A DNA stretch of 64,000 bases, from positions 558,001-622,000 of the forward strand of contig NZ_VRKQ01000010.1 in assembly GCF_008056315.1 (NCBI RefSeq), read 5' to 3'. This DNA comes from Seonamhaeicola maritimus. Lineage in GTDB: Bacteria > Bacteroidota > Bacteroidia > Flavobacteriales > Flavobacteriaceae. How positions within the stretch are numbered: position 1 is the stretch's first letter; each line of letters opens with the position of its first letter. Below the pieces are notes generated by a model that saw nothing but the letters and a program-made list of their open reading frames with translations, was not told the origin of the DNA and did not search any database. Positions 17,797 through 27,201 of the stretch are shown one piece after another. The translations under genes were made by a program, and so were the position numbers.

Positions 17797-19143
17797 TTAA
17801 TCAAAAATAGCCTTGTAAATATCGTTTCCGTTGGCAAATAAAACTAGGGCTATTAAAATAAAGAAACCTACCATTTGTGCATACTCCATAAACTTGTCTC
17901 CTGGCTTTCTTCCGGACACCATTTCATATAATAAAAACATCACGTGACCACCGTCTAATGCTGGTATTGGTAACAAATTTAAAACCGCTAGCATAATAGA
18001 TAAAAACGCTGTAATACTCCAAAATGCCTGCCAACTCCATACATTAGGAAAAATATCAAAAATGGCCTTAAATCCGCCAACACCTTTATAAGCACCCGTA
18101 CTAGGTGTGAAAATAGCTCCTAATTGCTCCCAATAGGATACTAATCTATCTTTAGATTTTTTAAGACCAACTGGAAAAGATTCAAAGAAACCATATTCTT
18201 TGGTATCATATTGATAATACCCTAAAGCCTCTAAAGTTTTAGAAGTTGAACTTGCAGCATATACCAAACCAAGTTTAGCTTCTTCATTAATAGTTAAAGG
18301 AATATCTATTTCTGATTTATCTCTTACAACCTTTGCACTAACTTCTTGTCCTTTAAACTTCTCCAATGCTAACTTTACCTCATCGGCGTATTTAGTTTTA
18401 TAGTCATTTAAAGCAACTACAATATCTCCCTTTCTTAACCCGCTATTCTTGTTAAACGACGTGTCTGGAACTTCAACTACTATAAAAGGTTCTCTTAAAT
18501 TAATAAATCTTTTCTCTTTTGAATCTATTAACTGTGATAAAAAATCTTCAGGTAAAGTAACTGTAGACTGACTTCCATTTCTTTCAATGGTTATGTTCTT
18601 ACCAAAAAGTACCTTCTCAGAAATTTCAGAAAAATTCTCAATTTCATACCCGTCAACTTCAAGAATTTTATCTCCTGTTAATAGACCCGCTTTATTGGCT
18701 ACTGTACTCTCTATTAAAAGCCCATCCTTAATATTATCATTAGGCAAAAATTGGTCTCCATAGAAATAACTCATTCCTATATATATAAGAATGGCCAAAA
18801 CAAAGTTAACCGTAACCCCACCAAGCATAATAATTAAACGCTGCCATGCAGGTTTAGATCTAAATTCCCACGGCTGGGGTTCTTGAGCCATTTGCTCAGT
18901 ATCCATACTTTCATCTATCATCCCAGATATCTTCACATAACCACCTAAAGGCAACCATCCAATACCATATACTGTATCGCCAATTTTCTTTTTAAATAGC
19001 GAGAACTTTACATCAAAAAATAAATAGAACTTCTCTACTCTAGTTTTAAATGCTTTGGCCGGAACAAAATGCCCTAGCTCATGCAAAACAATTAGTAGCG
19101 AAAGACTCAGCAAAAACTGAGATATTTTAATAACAAACTCCAT
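17797..19143 (-). CDS. rseP: site-2 protease, RseP family
   Basis: This membrane-embedded zinc metalloprotease of 448 residues has HELGH at residues 21-25 in the first membrane span. A central PDZ region (about 140-290) contains KAGLLTGDKILEVDG and SGLRKGDIVVALND. The C-terminal LLPIPALDGGHV motif provides the third zinc ligand. The family cleaves anti-sigma factors or signal-peptide remnants within the inner membrane. A TACTTTTG promoter element lies on the minus strand at 19175-19182. It is upstream of tRNA-Asn on the same strand. Confidence 0.95.
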   Translation of the reverse strand: MEFVIKISQFLLSLSLLIVLHELGHFVPAKAFKTRVEKFYLFFDVKFSLFKKKIGDTVYGIGWLPLGGYVKISGMIDESMDTEQMAQEPQPWEFRSKPAWQRLIIMLGGVTVNFVLAILIYIGMSYFYGDQFLPNDNIKDGLLIESTVANKAGLLTGDKILEVDGYEIENFSEISEKVLFGKNITIERNGSQSTVTLPEDFLSQLIDSKEKRFINLREPFIVVEVPDTSFNKNSGLRKGDIVVALNDYKTKYADEVKLALEKFKGQEVSAKVVRDKSEIDIPLTINEEAKLGLVYAASSTSKTLEALGYYQYDTKEYGFFESFPVGLKKSKDRLVSYWEQLGAIFTPSTGAYKGVGGFKAIFDIFPNVWSWQAFWSITAFLSIMLAVLNLLPIPALDGGHVMFLLYEMVSGRKPGDKFMEYAQMVGFFILIALVLFANGNDIYKAIFD

Positions 19144-19174
19144 AAGTCTTCAATCAAAAATTTTGATAATCGCA

Positions 19175-19182
19175 CAAAAGTA
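19175..19182 (-). promoter_or_regulatory. rseP -7 promoter element
   Basis: TACTTTTG on the minus strand, 31 bases before the rseP start, fits TAnnTTTG. Confidence 0.4.
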
Positions 19183-19279
19183 AGCTTTTAAACCAATTAT
19201 AAAAAGATAATTAAGCTACGGCATAGGTTTTAACAAGAATTTAAACTTTAATAGTGTTTTTAATCAACTAAGTTTCACG

Positions 19280-19287
19280 TATTTTTG
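19280..19287 (+). promoter_or_regulatory. -7 promoter element of the SCO gene
   Basis: TATTTTTG fits TAnnTTTG and lies 19 bases before the ATG at 19307. Confidence 0.4.
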
Positions 19288-19306
19288 TGCTCTAATTTCT
19301 GTTTAA

Positions 19307-19981
19307 ATGTTATCATTCTTCAAAGAATACAGAAGGTTTGCCATTGTATTTGCTGTTATTTCGGTTATCATTATTGCCATAATTTACAATACTCTTAATG
19401 TTTACCAACCTCTTCCTATTTTTCAACCAAATATGATTAGTACAGAATTGGTTGATAGCACCATTCAATACAAAAAGAAATACCATAAAATAGCCGATTT
19501 TTCGCTTACAAATCAAAATGGGAAAACGGTCACCCAAAAAGATTATGAAAACAAAATTTATGTGGCCGATTTCTTTTTTACCACTTGTAGAACCATTTGC
19601 CCGATTATGACTAAAAATATGGCAGATGTTCAAAAAGAAATTATGAATGACGATGACATCATGTTATTATCACATTCAGTTACTCCAGAAATTGATACGG
19701 TGGCCCAATTAAAACGCTATGCCATAGAAAAAGGCGTAAATGATGGAAAATGGAATTTAGTTACTGGTGATAAAAAACAAATTTACAGATTAGCCAGACA
19801 AAGTTATTTGGCTGTAAAAGACCAGGGAGATGGCGGGCCGTTTGATATGGTGCATACCGAAAACTTTATGCTTATTGATAAGAAACGACAAATAAGAGGT
19901 TTTTACGATGGCACGAATAAAGAAGATATTGACCGATTACTTAATGATATTACTATATTAAAAGAAGAATATATACCTTAA
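19307..19981 (+). CDS. SCO1/SenC family protein
   Basis: The 224-residue protein has an N-terminal membrane anchor (about 11-28). Its thioredoxin fold carries Cys94 and Cys98 in TTCRTICPIM and a later His in FDMVHTENFMLID, the three copper ligands of SCO proteins. It probably delivers copper to the Cu-A site of cytochrome oxidase or keeps its cysteines reduced, in the periplasm. No oxidase genes are in this window. A strong terminator follows. Confidence 0.92.
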   Translation: MLSFFKEYRRFAIVFAVISVIIIAIIYNTLNVYQPLPIFQPNMISTELVDSTIQYKKKYHKIADFSLTNQNGKTVTQKDYENKIYVADFFFTTCRTICPIMTKNMADVQKEIMNDDDIMLLSHSVTPEIDTVAQLKRYAIEKGVNDGKWNLVTGDKKQIYRLARQSYLAVKDQGDGGPFDMVHTENFMLIDKKRQIRGFYDGTNKEDIDRLLNDITILKEEYIP

Positions 19982-19990
19982 GTAAAGACG

Positions 19991-20025
19991 AAAAAAAAGG
20001 CTCTTTTTAAAAAGAGCCTTTTTTT
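19991..20025. terminator. strong bidirectional terminator
   Basis: AAGGCTCTTT and AAAGAGCCTT form a perfect stem flanked by an A-run and a T-run, 10 bases after the SCO stop. Confidence 0.85.
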
Positions 20026-20046
20026 AGAATTGATTATAGGTTTTAC

Positions 20047-20157
20047 TTATTTGTAACGTCTTCTTGAATTCCAAACTATAGAGCTTGCGTTGCTAAAAGT
20101 TTTTGTCAATGTTCCTACTTTAGTTTCTACAACTACTTTTCGATTACTTGTTTTCAT
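20047..20157 (-). CDS. very small basic protein, 36 residues
   Basis: ATG at 20157 to TAA at 20047. The peptide begins MKTSNRKVVVETKVGTLTK and ends WNSRRRYK, with net positive charge. It shares the terminator at 19991-20025 with the SCO gene on the opposite strand, which fits a real transcript. I recognise no family, and at this length chance cannot be excluded. Confidence 0.4.
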   Translation of the reverse strand: MKTSNRKVVVETKVGTLTKTFSNASSIVWNSRRRYK

Positions 20158-20360
20158 AATTTCTTAATTTATACTGCAAATTTAAGGCGCTTATAGACTT
20201 CAAAAAACAATCATATTGGCAGATTTATATGCTATATTAACACCTAAAAGCAAAAATACACTCAATTAACTCCAATATACTATCAATTATCAATTAAATG
20301 CGAGAAAAACTGGAACCGAAAACTCCTTTTAATAAACTTTTTACTTCTAATCTTTTATAC

Positions 20361-20368
20361 TACTTTTG
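20361..20368 (+). promoter_or_regulatory. feoAB -7 promoter element
   Basis: TACTTTTG fits TAnnTTTG, 26 bases before the feoA TTG start. Confidence 0.4.
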
Positions 20369-20394
20369 CTTCTTTAAAATCAATCTAAATAAGC

Positions 20395-20631
20395 TTGCAA
20401 GTTACTTTAGCACATCTTAAACGCGGTGAAAAAGGTATAATTACCGATGTTTCATCTAATGAAATTCCTTTAAAACTATTAGAAATGGGTTGTTTACCGG
20501 GTAATGCCGTAGAACTAGTTCAAGTAGCTCCTTTTGCAGACCCTATGTATCTTAATATTAATGGCTCTCACTTAGCTATTAGAAAGGAAACCGCCATTCA
20601 TATTTTAATTGAAAAAATAGCTAATGAGTAA
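20395..20631 (+). CDS. feoA: ferrous iron transport protein A
   Basis: This 78-residue SH3-like cytosolic protein supports FeoB. Typical elements are LKRGEKGIITDV, LLEMGCLPGNAVELVQVAPFADPM and the C-terminal RKETAIHILIE. The start appears to be TTG at 20395, giving MQVTLAHL; no upstream ATG keeps the frame sensibly. Its 3' end overlaps feoB by 8 bases, so translation is probably coupled. Confidence 0.93.
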   Translation: MQVTLAHLKRGEKGIITDVSSNEIPLKLLEMGCLPGNAVELVQVAPFADPMYLNINGSHLAIRKETAIHILIEKIANE

Positions 20632-22723
20632 GCAAATCAATGTAGCTTTAATTGGAAATCCAAATACCGGGAAAACCTCTGTGTTTAATGCACTTACAGG
20701 ATTAAACCAGAAGGTTGGTAATTATCCTGGTATTACGGTTGAAAAGAAACAAGGGGTTTGTAAACTACCTAGAGGAGTTAAGGCCCATATTATTGATTTA
20801 CCTGGTACCTATAGTTTAAATGCCTCTTCTCTTGATGAGAATGTGGTTATTGAGTTGCTTTTAAATAAAAACGATAAAGATTTCCCAGACATTGCAGTAG
20901 TTGTAACTGATGTTGAGAATTTAAAGCGAAACCTTTTACTCTTTACTCAAATTAAAGACTTAGAAATACCAACGGTTCTTGTTATAAATATGGCAGATAG
21001 AATGTCCCGTAAAGGTATTTCTTTAGATTTAGATTATTTAGAAGAACAACTGCATACAAAAATTGCACTTGTAAGTACAAGAAAAGGAGATGGTATCGAT
21101 AGGTTAAAAGAGCTGATAACACATCACAAAGATATTTCGGTTAAACCTTGTATAAATGCTTTACAAATAGATAAAGAATACTTTAGCAGTTTAAGTAAGG
21201 CTTTTCCAAATCAACTCTTATATAAACTATGGTTGGTAATTACTCAAGATGTGAATTTTGGAAAAACCGACAGAAAAGAAATTGAAGCTGTTGCCAATTT
21301 TAAAACCAAAAGTAAAAGTGATTTAAAAAGGTTACAGCAAAAGGAAACTATTAAAAGGTATCAGTTTATAAACAACATCCTTAAAAAAGGCCAAACTATA
21401 GACCTTTCTCAGGCTAAAGACTTACGTATTAAATTAGATAGAATTCTAACTCATAAGGTATGGGGGTACTTAATTTTCGCGGTTATTCTGCTTACTATAT
21501 TTCAGGCCATATACGATTGGGCCGAAGTACCAATGGATTTCATTGATGGAGTTTTTGCATCTTTAAGTGAAATTTCAAAGAGGGCGCTTCCAAGTGGCGC
21601 ATTTACAGATTTATTGGCAGAAGGCATTATCCCTGGTTTAGGTGGTATTGTAATTTTCATTCCGCAGATTGCATTCCTGTTTTTATTTATTGCTGTTCTT
21701 GAAGAAAGTGGTTATATGAGTCGTGTGGTATTTCTAATGGATAGAATCATGCGCAGATTTGGTCTAAGCGGGAAAAGCGTAGTACCCTTAATTTCTGGTA
21801 CAGCCTGTGCTATTCCTGCTATTATGGCTACACGTAATATTGAAAGCTGGAAAGAACGTCTTATCACTATTTTAGTAACACCTTTTACAACTTGTTCTGC
21901 AAGACTTCCTGTTTATCTAATAATTATATCGCTTGTTATTCCAGAAGGCAGGTTTCTAGGCTTAAGCTATCAAGCACTAACACTTATGTTATTATATCTT
22001 ATTGGCTTTGGAACCGCTGTTTTATCAGCCTTTATTCTAAATAAGATTTTAAAAATAAGAAGCAAAACCTTTTTTGTAGTAGAAATGCCGAACTACAAAT
22101 TACCCATGTTTAAAAATGTGGCGCTTACAGTTGTAGAAAAGACTAAGTCATTCATTTTTGGTGCTGGTAAAATTATTCTCGCCATTTCAATTGTACTTTG
22201 GTTCTTAGCATCATACGGTCCAGGAGAAGAATTTAATAATGCTGATGAAATTATTAAAACAGAATATGCTTCTCAAAATCTAAGTGAAGACGATTTACAA
22301 AATAAAATTGCATCACATAAACTTGAGCATTCCTTTATTGGTATTACAGGAAGAACCATTGAACCAGTAATTCGTCCATTAGGATATGATTGGAAAATAG
22401 GAATAGCCATTGTTAGTTCTTTTGCGGCTAGAGAAGTTTTTGTAGGCACACTAGCTACCATATATAGTGTTGGTAGTGATGACGAAGACACCATTAAAAA
22501 TAGAATGGCAGCCGAAATTAACCCTGTGCTTGGTGGTCCATTATTTACCTTTGCATCTGGTATTTCGCTGTTACTTTTCTATGCTTTCGCTATGCAATGC
22601 ATGAGTACTTTGGCCATTGTAAAACGTGAAACTAATAGTTGGAAATGGCCTACTTTGCAATTAATAATCATGACCGCTTTTGCTTATGCGGTAGCACTAA
22701 TTGCATTTCAATTTTTAAAATAA
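20624..22723 (+). CDS. feoB: ferrous iron transporter B
   Basis: The 699-residue inner membrane Fe(II) transporter has an N-terminal GTPase with G1 GNPNTGKTS (about residues 10-18), G3 DLPGTYSL and G4 NMAD. The helical insertion follows, and then Gate motifs with ACAIPAIMATR and TPFTTCSARLPVY, which contain the conserved Cys residues. Overlap with feoA and the downstream Cys-rich peptide complete a Feo operon. The arrangement and the nearby DtxR-type regulator suggest iron control, though no Fur box was identified. Confidence 0.97.
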   Translation: MSKQINVALIGNPNTGKTSVFNALTGLNQKVGNYPGITVEKKQGVCKLPRGVKAHIIDLPGTYSLNASSLDENVVIELLLNKNDKDFPDIAVVVTDVENLKRNLLLFTQIKDLEIPTVLVINMADRMSRKGISLDLDYLEEQLHTKIALVSTRKGDGIDRLKELITHHKDISVKPCINALQIDKEYFSSLSKAFPNQLLYKLWLVITQDVNFGKTDRKEIEAVANFKTKSKSDLKRLQQKETIKRYQFINNILKKGQTIDLSQAKDLRIKLDRILTHKVWGYLIFAVILLTIFQAIYDWAEVPMDFIDGVFASLSEISKRALPSGAFTDLLAEGIIPGLGGIVIFIPQIAFLFLFIAVLEESGYMSRVVFLMDRIMRRFGLSGKSVVPLISGTACAIPAIMATRNIESWKERLITILVTPFTTCSARLPVYLIIISLVIPEGRFLGLSYQALTLMLLYLIGFGTAVLSAFILNKILKIRSKTFFVVEMPNYKLPMFKNVALTVVEKTKSFIFGAGKIILAISIVLWFLASYGPGEEFNNADEIIKTEYASQNLSEDDLQNKIASHKLEHSFIGITGRTIEPVIRPLGYDWKIGIAIVSSFAAREVFVGTLATIYSVGSDDEDTIKNRMAAEINPVLGGPLFTFASGISLLLFYAFAMQCMSTLAIVKRETNSWKWPTLQLIIMTAFAYAVALIAFQFLK

Positions 22724-22751
22724 GGTATTAGTTAATTCGACCAATAGGAAT

Positions 22752-22889
22752 ATGAATAATATTGTTCAAAATATTCTAGTTTTTTCTGCTGTTGCTTTGG
22801 CTCTTGTATTTTTGGTTAAAAAATTCCTCATTAAAAAACCAAAGTCAAAAAAGGCTTGTGGTAACGATGATAACTGTGGTTGTCATTAG
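22752..22889 (+). CDS. FeoB-associated Cys-rich membrane peptide
   Basis: This 45-residue ORF lies 28 bases after feoB. It has one membrane span (about 5-25, VQNILVFSAVALALVFLV), a Lys-rich stretch and a C-terminal metal-binding cluster, CGNDDNCGCH. The layout matches the family called FeoB-associated Cys-rich membrane proteins, found just downstream of feoB in many Bacteroidetes and Firmicutes. I infer a role in Fe(II) handover at the inner membrane. Confidence 0.8.
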   Translation: MNNIVQNILVFSAVALALVFLVKKFLIKKPKSKKACGNDDNCGCH

Positions 22890-22909
22890 TCGTATTTAGT
22901 TTTCATTTT

Positions 22910-22992
22910 GGCGTTCCCACATCGTGGTCAGGCTTTCACTACTCGCTCCTCCTTTTGTCGGGAGCTCAAACATACCGTTCAATCCTTAACGC
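22910..22992 (+). repeat. dispersed intergenic repeat, copy A
   Basis: An 83-base GC-richer element runs from GGCGTTCCCAC to AATCCTTAACGC, with internal GGCTTTC and ACTACTCGCTC blocks. Its ends are partly inverted (GGCGTT and TAACGC). A second copy in opposite orientation lies at 34647-34723. Similar elements are common between genes in flavobacterial genomes. Confidence 0.65.
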
Positions 22993-23074
22993 AATGCAAG
23001 AACTCTACTTTAATCCAATCAAATAACTGCAGGTTTTCGTACATTTAGCATTCTCTAAAAATCTAAACACTATT

Positions 23075-23956
23075 ATGTTTCCTAAACAATTATTTTCTAT
23101 TTGTATTCTATTAATATGTTTTAGCCTTAACGCACAAGTAAAGGGTAAATCAATTGAACTATTCGATAAAGATTTAAGCAACTTTGAAATTTGGCAAGGG
23201 GTTCCTCATTCATCAGTTAAAGATCTACCCGAAGGGACTTATCAGTCAGATAACGTGCATAACGGCACACCTGTTGGATTAAATAAAAATATCAAAAACG
23301 TGTTTTCAACTATTGCAGAAAATGGCGAATTAGTTTTAAAAATTTCGGGAGAAATTTATGGTGGATTAACAACAAAAGATACCTATGAAAATTATCACTT
23401 AAGTGTATTTTTCAAATGGGGTGATAAAAAATGGGAGCCAAGACTAGATGTTAAAAGAGATAGCGGTATTCTATACCATTGCTATGGTGCTCATGGTAGA
23501 TTCTGGAATACCTGGAAAACCTGTCTAGAATATCAAGTACAAGAAAGTGATTTAGGTGATTTTATCCCACTAGGAGGTAATGCCGCTACTCCAAAAGTTG
23601 GCGGGCCTATTGTTGATATCCGTGGCGATTTTAAAGACGAAAAGAAATTTGATCCAGGTTCTGAAGTTTACTCAGAAGGTTCAGGATATATTCAAGCAGC
23701 ATCAGAACATGATGCACCACATGGCGAATGGAATCATTTAGAAATCTATGTTATTGGTAACGATGCTGTACATGTTGTAAATGGAAACATCGTTATGGTT
23801 GTTGAAAATGCCAAAAACCCTGAAACGGGAAAACCATTAACAAGTGGGCAAATTCAAATTCAATCTGAAGCAGCAGAGTGTTATTATAAAAATCTGACAT
23901 TAACACCTATTAAAAAATTTCCTAAAAAGATTAAAAAGAAGGTAAGGTTCAAGTAG
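23075..23956 (+). CDS. DUF1080 (3-keto-disaccharide hydrolase-like) exported protein
   Basis: A signal peptide (residues 1-20, SLNAQ) precedes a concanavalin-like beta-sandwich domain of the DUF1080 family. Segments include [57 protein letters not shown] and [20 protein letters not shown]. Members act on 3-keto-glycosides or bind sugars, and this one is probably periplasmic or surface exposed. It sits between feoAB and the metal regulator without an evident metabolic link. A terminator follows. Confidence 0.85.
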   Translation: MFPKQLFSICILLICFSLNAQVKGKSIELFDKDLSNFEIWQGVPHSSVKDLPEGTYQSDNVHNGTPVGLNKNIKNVFSTIAENGELVLKISGEIYGGLTTKDTYENYHLSVFFKWGDKKWEPRLDVKRDSGILYHCYGAHGRFWNTWKTCLEYQVQESDLGDFIPLGGNAATPKVGGPIVDIRGDFKDEKKFDPGSEVYSEGSGYIQAASEHDAPHGEWNHLEIYVIGNDAVHVVNGNIVMVVENAKNPETGKPLTSGQIQIQSEAAECYYKNLTLTPIKKFPKKIKKKVRFK

Positions 23957-23984
23957 GTCTAAATCTTATACCCAATACGAATAT

Positions 23985-24019
23985 ATTCCCTTGTTGCATT
24001 TAAACAAGGGAATTTTTTA
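23985..24019 (+). terminator. terminator after the DUF1080 gene
   Basis: ATTCCCTTGTT and AACAAGGGAAT form an 11-bp stem with a 7-base loop, followed by a T-run. Confidence 0.85.
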
Positions 24020-24041
24020 TTGCTGATTCTATTTTTTTAAT

Positions 24042-24073
24042 TACATTTGAAAATATTTTTAAGCTTACTTAAA
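24042..24073 (+). promoter_or_regulatory. promoter with overlapping palindrome before the DtxR-type gene
   Basis: TACATTTG (24042-24049) fits the -7 element. The palindrome TTTAAG-CTTA-CTTAAA (24058-24073) lies at the expected transcription start, inside a longer imperfect inverted repeat. It is placed where an autorepressor would bind. I infer, but cannot show, that the adjacent DtxR-type protein uses it. Confidence 0.45.
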
Positions 24074-24092
24074 TATTTATTAAAGCAAACAA

Positions 24093-24752
24093 ATGTCAGT
24101 AGCAATAGAAAACTTTGTAAAAGCCATTTACAAAAACGGAATGCGTGATAATAATGACACCAAACCTGGTAACATTGCCAAAGAATTAAAAATCTCTAAT
24201 GCCGCAGCCACTGATATGGCTAAAAAACTTGCTGCAAAAGATTTACTTGAGTATGAAAAGTACAAACCTCTTAAACTAACAGAGCAAGGAACTAAAGTAG
24301 CACTTTCAGTTATTAGGAAGCATCGCCTTTGGGAATCATTATTATTTAAAATGTTTGATATGTCTTTGCATGATATTCATCGAGAAGCTGAATTACTAGA
24401 GCATCAAACATCCGATTTGTTAGCTGATAAAATAAGTGAGTATTTGGGAAATCCCAAGTTCGATCCTCATGGTGACCCTATACCAAATGCTAAAGGTGAA
24501 ATTACAACTGTAGATACTTCTATTTCATTGTCAAATGCCCAAGAAGGCAAAACCTATATCATTTCTCGATTGATGAGTGATGATAAAGAATTTTTCGATT
24601 TCTGTGCTCAAAACGGCTTGAAATATGGCAATACGCTGGTGGTTTCCAAACAATTCAGTAAAAATAAAATGACTCAAATTTTAATAAACAATAACACTAT
24701 TTTACTAAACCAAGATTTTACATCTATTATTTACGTCAATGAAAACAATTAA
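24093..24752 (+). CDS. DtxR/MntR-family metal-dependent regulator
   Basis: This 219-residue repressor has an N-terminal winged helix (residues about 1-70, KPGNIAKELKISNAAATDMAKKLAAKDLLEYEKYKPLKLT). The dimerisation and metal-binding domain follows (about 75-145) with IRKHRLWESLLF, HDIHREAELLEHQTSD and FDPHGDPIP, all containing the usual Glu/His ligands. The C-terminal FeoA/SH3-like domain runs from about 150 to 219. It probably senses Fe(II) or Mn(II). It overlaps the outer-membrane protein gene by 14 bases and leads the metal ABC operon, its likely target. Confidence 0.93.
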   Translation: MSVAIENFVKAIYKNGMRDNNDTKPGNIAKELKISNAAATDMAKKLAAKDLLEYEKYKPLKLTEQGTKVALSVIRKHRLWESLLFKMFDMSLHDIHREAELLEHQTSDLLADKISEYLGNPKFDPHGDPIPNAKGEITTVDTSISLSNAQEGKTYIISRLMSDDKEFFDFCAQNGLKYGNTLVVSKQFSKNKMTQILINNNTILLNQDFTSIIYVNENN

Positions 24753-25545
24753 AACACTAATATTTATCGGGTTTACAATTATATCTTTTTCACTTTTTTC
24801 TCAAGAAACAAATACCGATTTAGGGGCTATAGTTACCGACAGACCTGATGCTACAGAAGCCTCATCTACCGTTGGAAAAGGCATACTTCAATTTGAGACT
24901 GGAGGATTATATGAAACTTATGAAACCAACAACACCAAATTTGAAAATTACACCTATAACACCATGCTCATTCGTTACGGAATTCTAGATAATTTGGAAT
25001 TTCGATTAGGTTGGAATTTCATTGAAGGGGTAACAAAAGTTGGTGGGAACAAACTTGATAATGTTATGAGTGGGTTATCACCATTACTATTAGGTGCCAA
25101 AATAGATATTGCTGAAGAAAACGGTTGCATGCCTGAAATTGCATTAATAGGACATGTATTCCCAGTTTTTAGCGCCTCAAAAGACTATCGTCCTGAATAT
25201 ACAGGCATTGATTTTAGACTTTCACTTTCGCACACCTTAAGCGAAAACTCCAGTTTGGGATATAACATTGGCGCTCAATGGGGAGATGATTCACTTGAAG
25301 CAGCTGCCATATATACAATAGCCTATGGCTATAGTTTTAATGATAAATTTGGAATGTATGTAGAACTATATGGTGATATGCCCGAAGATAGTTCAGCTAA
25401 TCATTATTGGGATGCTGGTATGACCTATTTGGTAAATGATGATTTACAATTAGACACTTATTTTGGTACAAGTATTACTGATGGACAAGATTTGTTATTA
25501 GGCCTAGGATTTAGTTACAGAATTAAAAACACACAAAGCAAATAA
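24739..25545 (+). CDS. outer-membrane transporter-like protein (Phenol_MetA_deg type)
   Basis: The 268-residue product has a signal peptide (residues 1-22) and the opening ATVTDRPDATEASSTVGKG-like segment typical of the MetA-pathway/transporter family. Amphipathic strands follow, ending in LLLGLGFSYRI. It is likely an outer membrane beta barrel. Its placement between the metal regulator, which it overlaps by 14 bases, and the metal-binding lipoprotein gene (9 bases on) suggests a role in metal passage across the outer membrane. That is inference from context only. Confidence 0.7.
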   Translation: MKTIKTLIFIGFTIISFSLFSQETNTDLGAIVTDRPDATEASSTVGKGILQFETGGLYETYETNNTKFENYTYNTMLIRYGILDNLEFRLGWNFIEGVTKVGGNKLDNVMSGLSPLLLGAKIDIAEENGCMPEIALIGHVFPVFSASKDYRPEYTGIDFRLSLSHTLSENSSLGYNIGAQWGDDSLEAAAIYTIAYGYSFNDKFGMYVELYGDMPEDSSANHYWDAGMTYLVNDDLQLDTYFGTSITDGQDLLLGLGFSYRIKNTQSK

Positions 25546-25554
25546 ATTTTTCAA

Positions 25555-26460
25555 ATGAAAAAACATCTTATAATATTCTTATGTATTACTCTTCTTTTCA
25601 ACTGTAAGAGTGAAAAAAAAGAAGATGGTAAATTAAATGTTGTTACCACAACTACTATGATTACCGATTTGGTGAAAAATATTGGAGGCAATCATATTAA
25701 CTTACAAGGATTAATGGGGTCTGGTGTTGACCCGCACTTATATAAAGCTAGTGAAGGTGATGTTACCAAACTTGCAAATGCTGATGTTATATTTTACAAC
25801 GGACTTCATTTAGAAGGTAAGTTAGTCGAGGTTTTTGAAAAAATGAAAAACAAGAAAACAGTTGCTGTTTCTGATGTTTTGGACAAAACCACTTTAATTG
25901 GTTCCGATTATTTTGCCTCAAATTATGACCCGCATATCTGGTTTAATATTGATTATTGGAAACAGGTTACAAACTATATTGTAAAAACACTTTCTGAAGA
26001 ACTTCCTGAGCAAAAGGCAGTTTTTGAAACCAACGGTAAAAATTATTTAGGACAATTGTTAGCTTTACAAGAAAACGTAGAAACTACCATTAACACCTTA
26101 CCTAAAAATCAACGAATTTTGGTGACAGCCCATGATGCTTTTAATTATTTTGGGAAATCCTTTGAATTTGAAGTAGTTGGTTTACAAGGATTATCAACTG
26201 CAACAGAAGCAGGAGTTCAAGATGTTCAAAACTTATCGGCTTTCATTATTGAAAAGAAAGTAAAAGCTATTTTTGTAGAGAGCTCGGTTCCAAAAAGAAC
26301 TATTGAAGCACTTCAAGCTGCAGTAAGATCAAAAGATCATGAAGTTTCTATTGGAGGTACTATATATTCTGATGCCCTTGGTGATGCTGGGACTGTAGAA
26401 GGAACATACATAGGAATGTATGAATACAACGTAAATACTATTGTTAATGCACTAAAATAA
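25555..26460 (+). CDS. metal ABC transporter substrate-binding lipoprotein
   Basis: This 301-residue cluster A-I binding protein (ZnuA/MntA/TroA type) has the lipobox LLFNC, with Cys17 as lipid anchor. Metal ligands are likely the His in [17 protein letters not shown] and [11 protein letters not shown], and the Asp in GTIYSDALG. No His-rich loop typical of ZnuA is present, which with the DtxR/MntR-type regulator favours manganese or iron. It shares one base with the ATPase gene. Confidence 0.92.
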   Translation: MKKHLIIFLCITLLFNCKSEKKEDGKLNVVTTTTMITDLVKNIGGNHINLQGLMGSGVDPHLYKASEGDVTKLANADVIFYNGLHLEGKLVEVFEKMKNKKTVAVSDVLDKTTLIGSDYFASNYDPHIWFNIDYWKQVTNYIVKTLSEELPEQKAVFETNGKNYLGQLLALQENVETTINTLPKNQRILVTAHDAFNYFGKSFEFEVVGLQGLSTATEAGVQDVQNLSAFIIEKKVKAIFVESSVPKRTIEALQAAVRSKDHEVSIGGTIYSDALGDAGTVEGTYIGMYEYNVNTIVNALK

Positions 26461-27197
26461 TGGCACAAAAGATAGCTGTAAAAGTAGACGATTTAACCGT
26501 AGCGTATAATTACAAGCCGGTACTGTGGGATATTGATTTAGAAATTCCAGAAGGTGTTCTTATGGCCATTGTTGGACCAAACGGCGCCGGAAAATCAACG
26601 CTTATAAAATCTATTTTAGGCATCTTAAAACCCATTGCTGGAAGTGTTAGTATTTACGACAAACCTTATGAAAAGCAACGACAATTAGTAGCATACGTTC
26701 CTCAAAAAGGGAGTGTTGACTGGGACTTCCCTACAACAGCTTTAGATGTAGTAATGATGGGAACTTACGGTAGTTTAGGCTGGATAAAACGCCCCAAACA
26801 AAAAGAAAAAAAGCAAGCATTGGAAGCCCTAGAAAAAGTGGGTATGTTGCCTTTTAAAAACAGACAAATAAGTCAGCTTTCAGGAGGGCAACAACAACGT
26901 ATATTTTTGGCTAGAGCTCTGGTTCAAAACGCATCTATATATTTTATGGATGAACCCTTCCAAGGTGTTGATGCTACTACTGAAATTGCTATAATCAATA
27001 TTTTAAAAGAACTCCGTAAAGCAGGAAAAACAGTGATTGTTGTTCATCATGATTTACAAACCGTTCCCGAATATTTTGATTGGGTAACATTTTTAAATGT
27101 AAAGAAAATTGCCACAGGTCCGGTTAAAGACATTTTTAATGACGATAACTTAACTAAGACTTACGGAATTAATTATAAAGTTAGTATTCAGGAATAA
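26460..27197 (+). CDS. metal ABC transporter ATP-binding protein
   Basis: The 245-residue ATPase carries Walker [10 protein letters not shown] (about residues 39-47), the Q-loop in VAYVPQKG, signature LSGGQQQR, Walker [13 protein letters not shown] and the H-loop VVHHD. It belongs to the MntB/ZnuC/TroB group. The ATG overlaps the last base of the binding-protein stop codon. It powers uptake with the two permeases that follow. Confidence 0.96.
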   Translation: MAQKIAVKVDDLTVAYNYKPVLWDIDLEIPEGVLMAIVGPNGAGKSTLIKSILGILKPIAGSVSIYDKPYEKQRQLVAYVPQKGSVDWDFPTTALDVVMMGTYGSLGWIKRPKQKEKKQALEALEKVGMLPFKNRQISQLSGGQQQRIFLARALVQNASIYFMDEPFQGVDATTEIAIINILKELRKAGKTVIVVHHDLQTVPEYFDWVTFLNVKKIATGPVKDIFNDDNLTKTYGINYKVSIQE

Positions 27198-27201
27198 CTC
27201 A

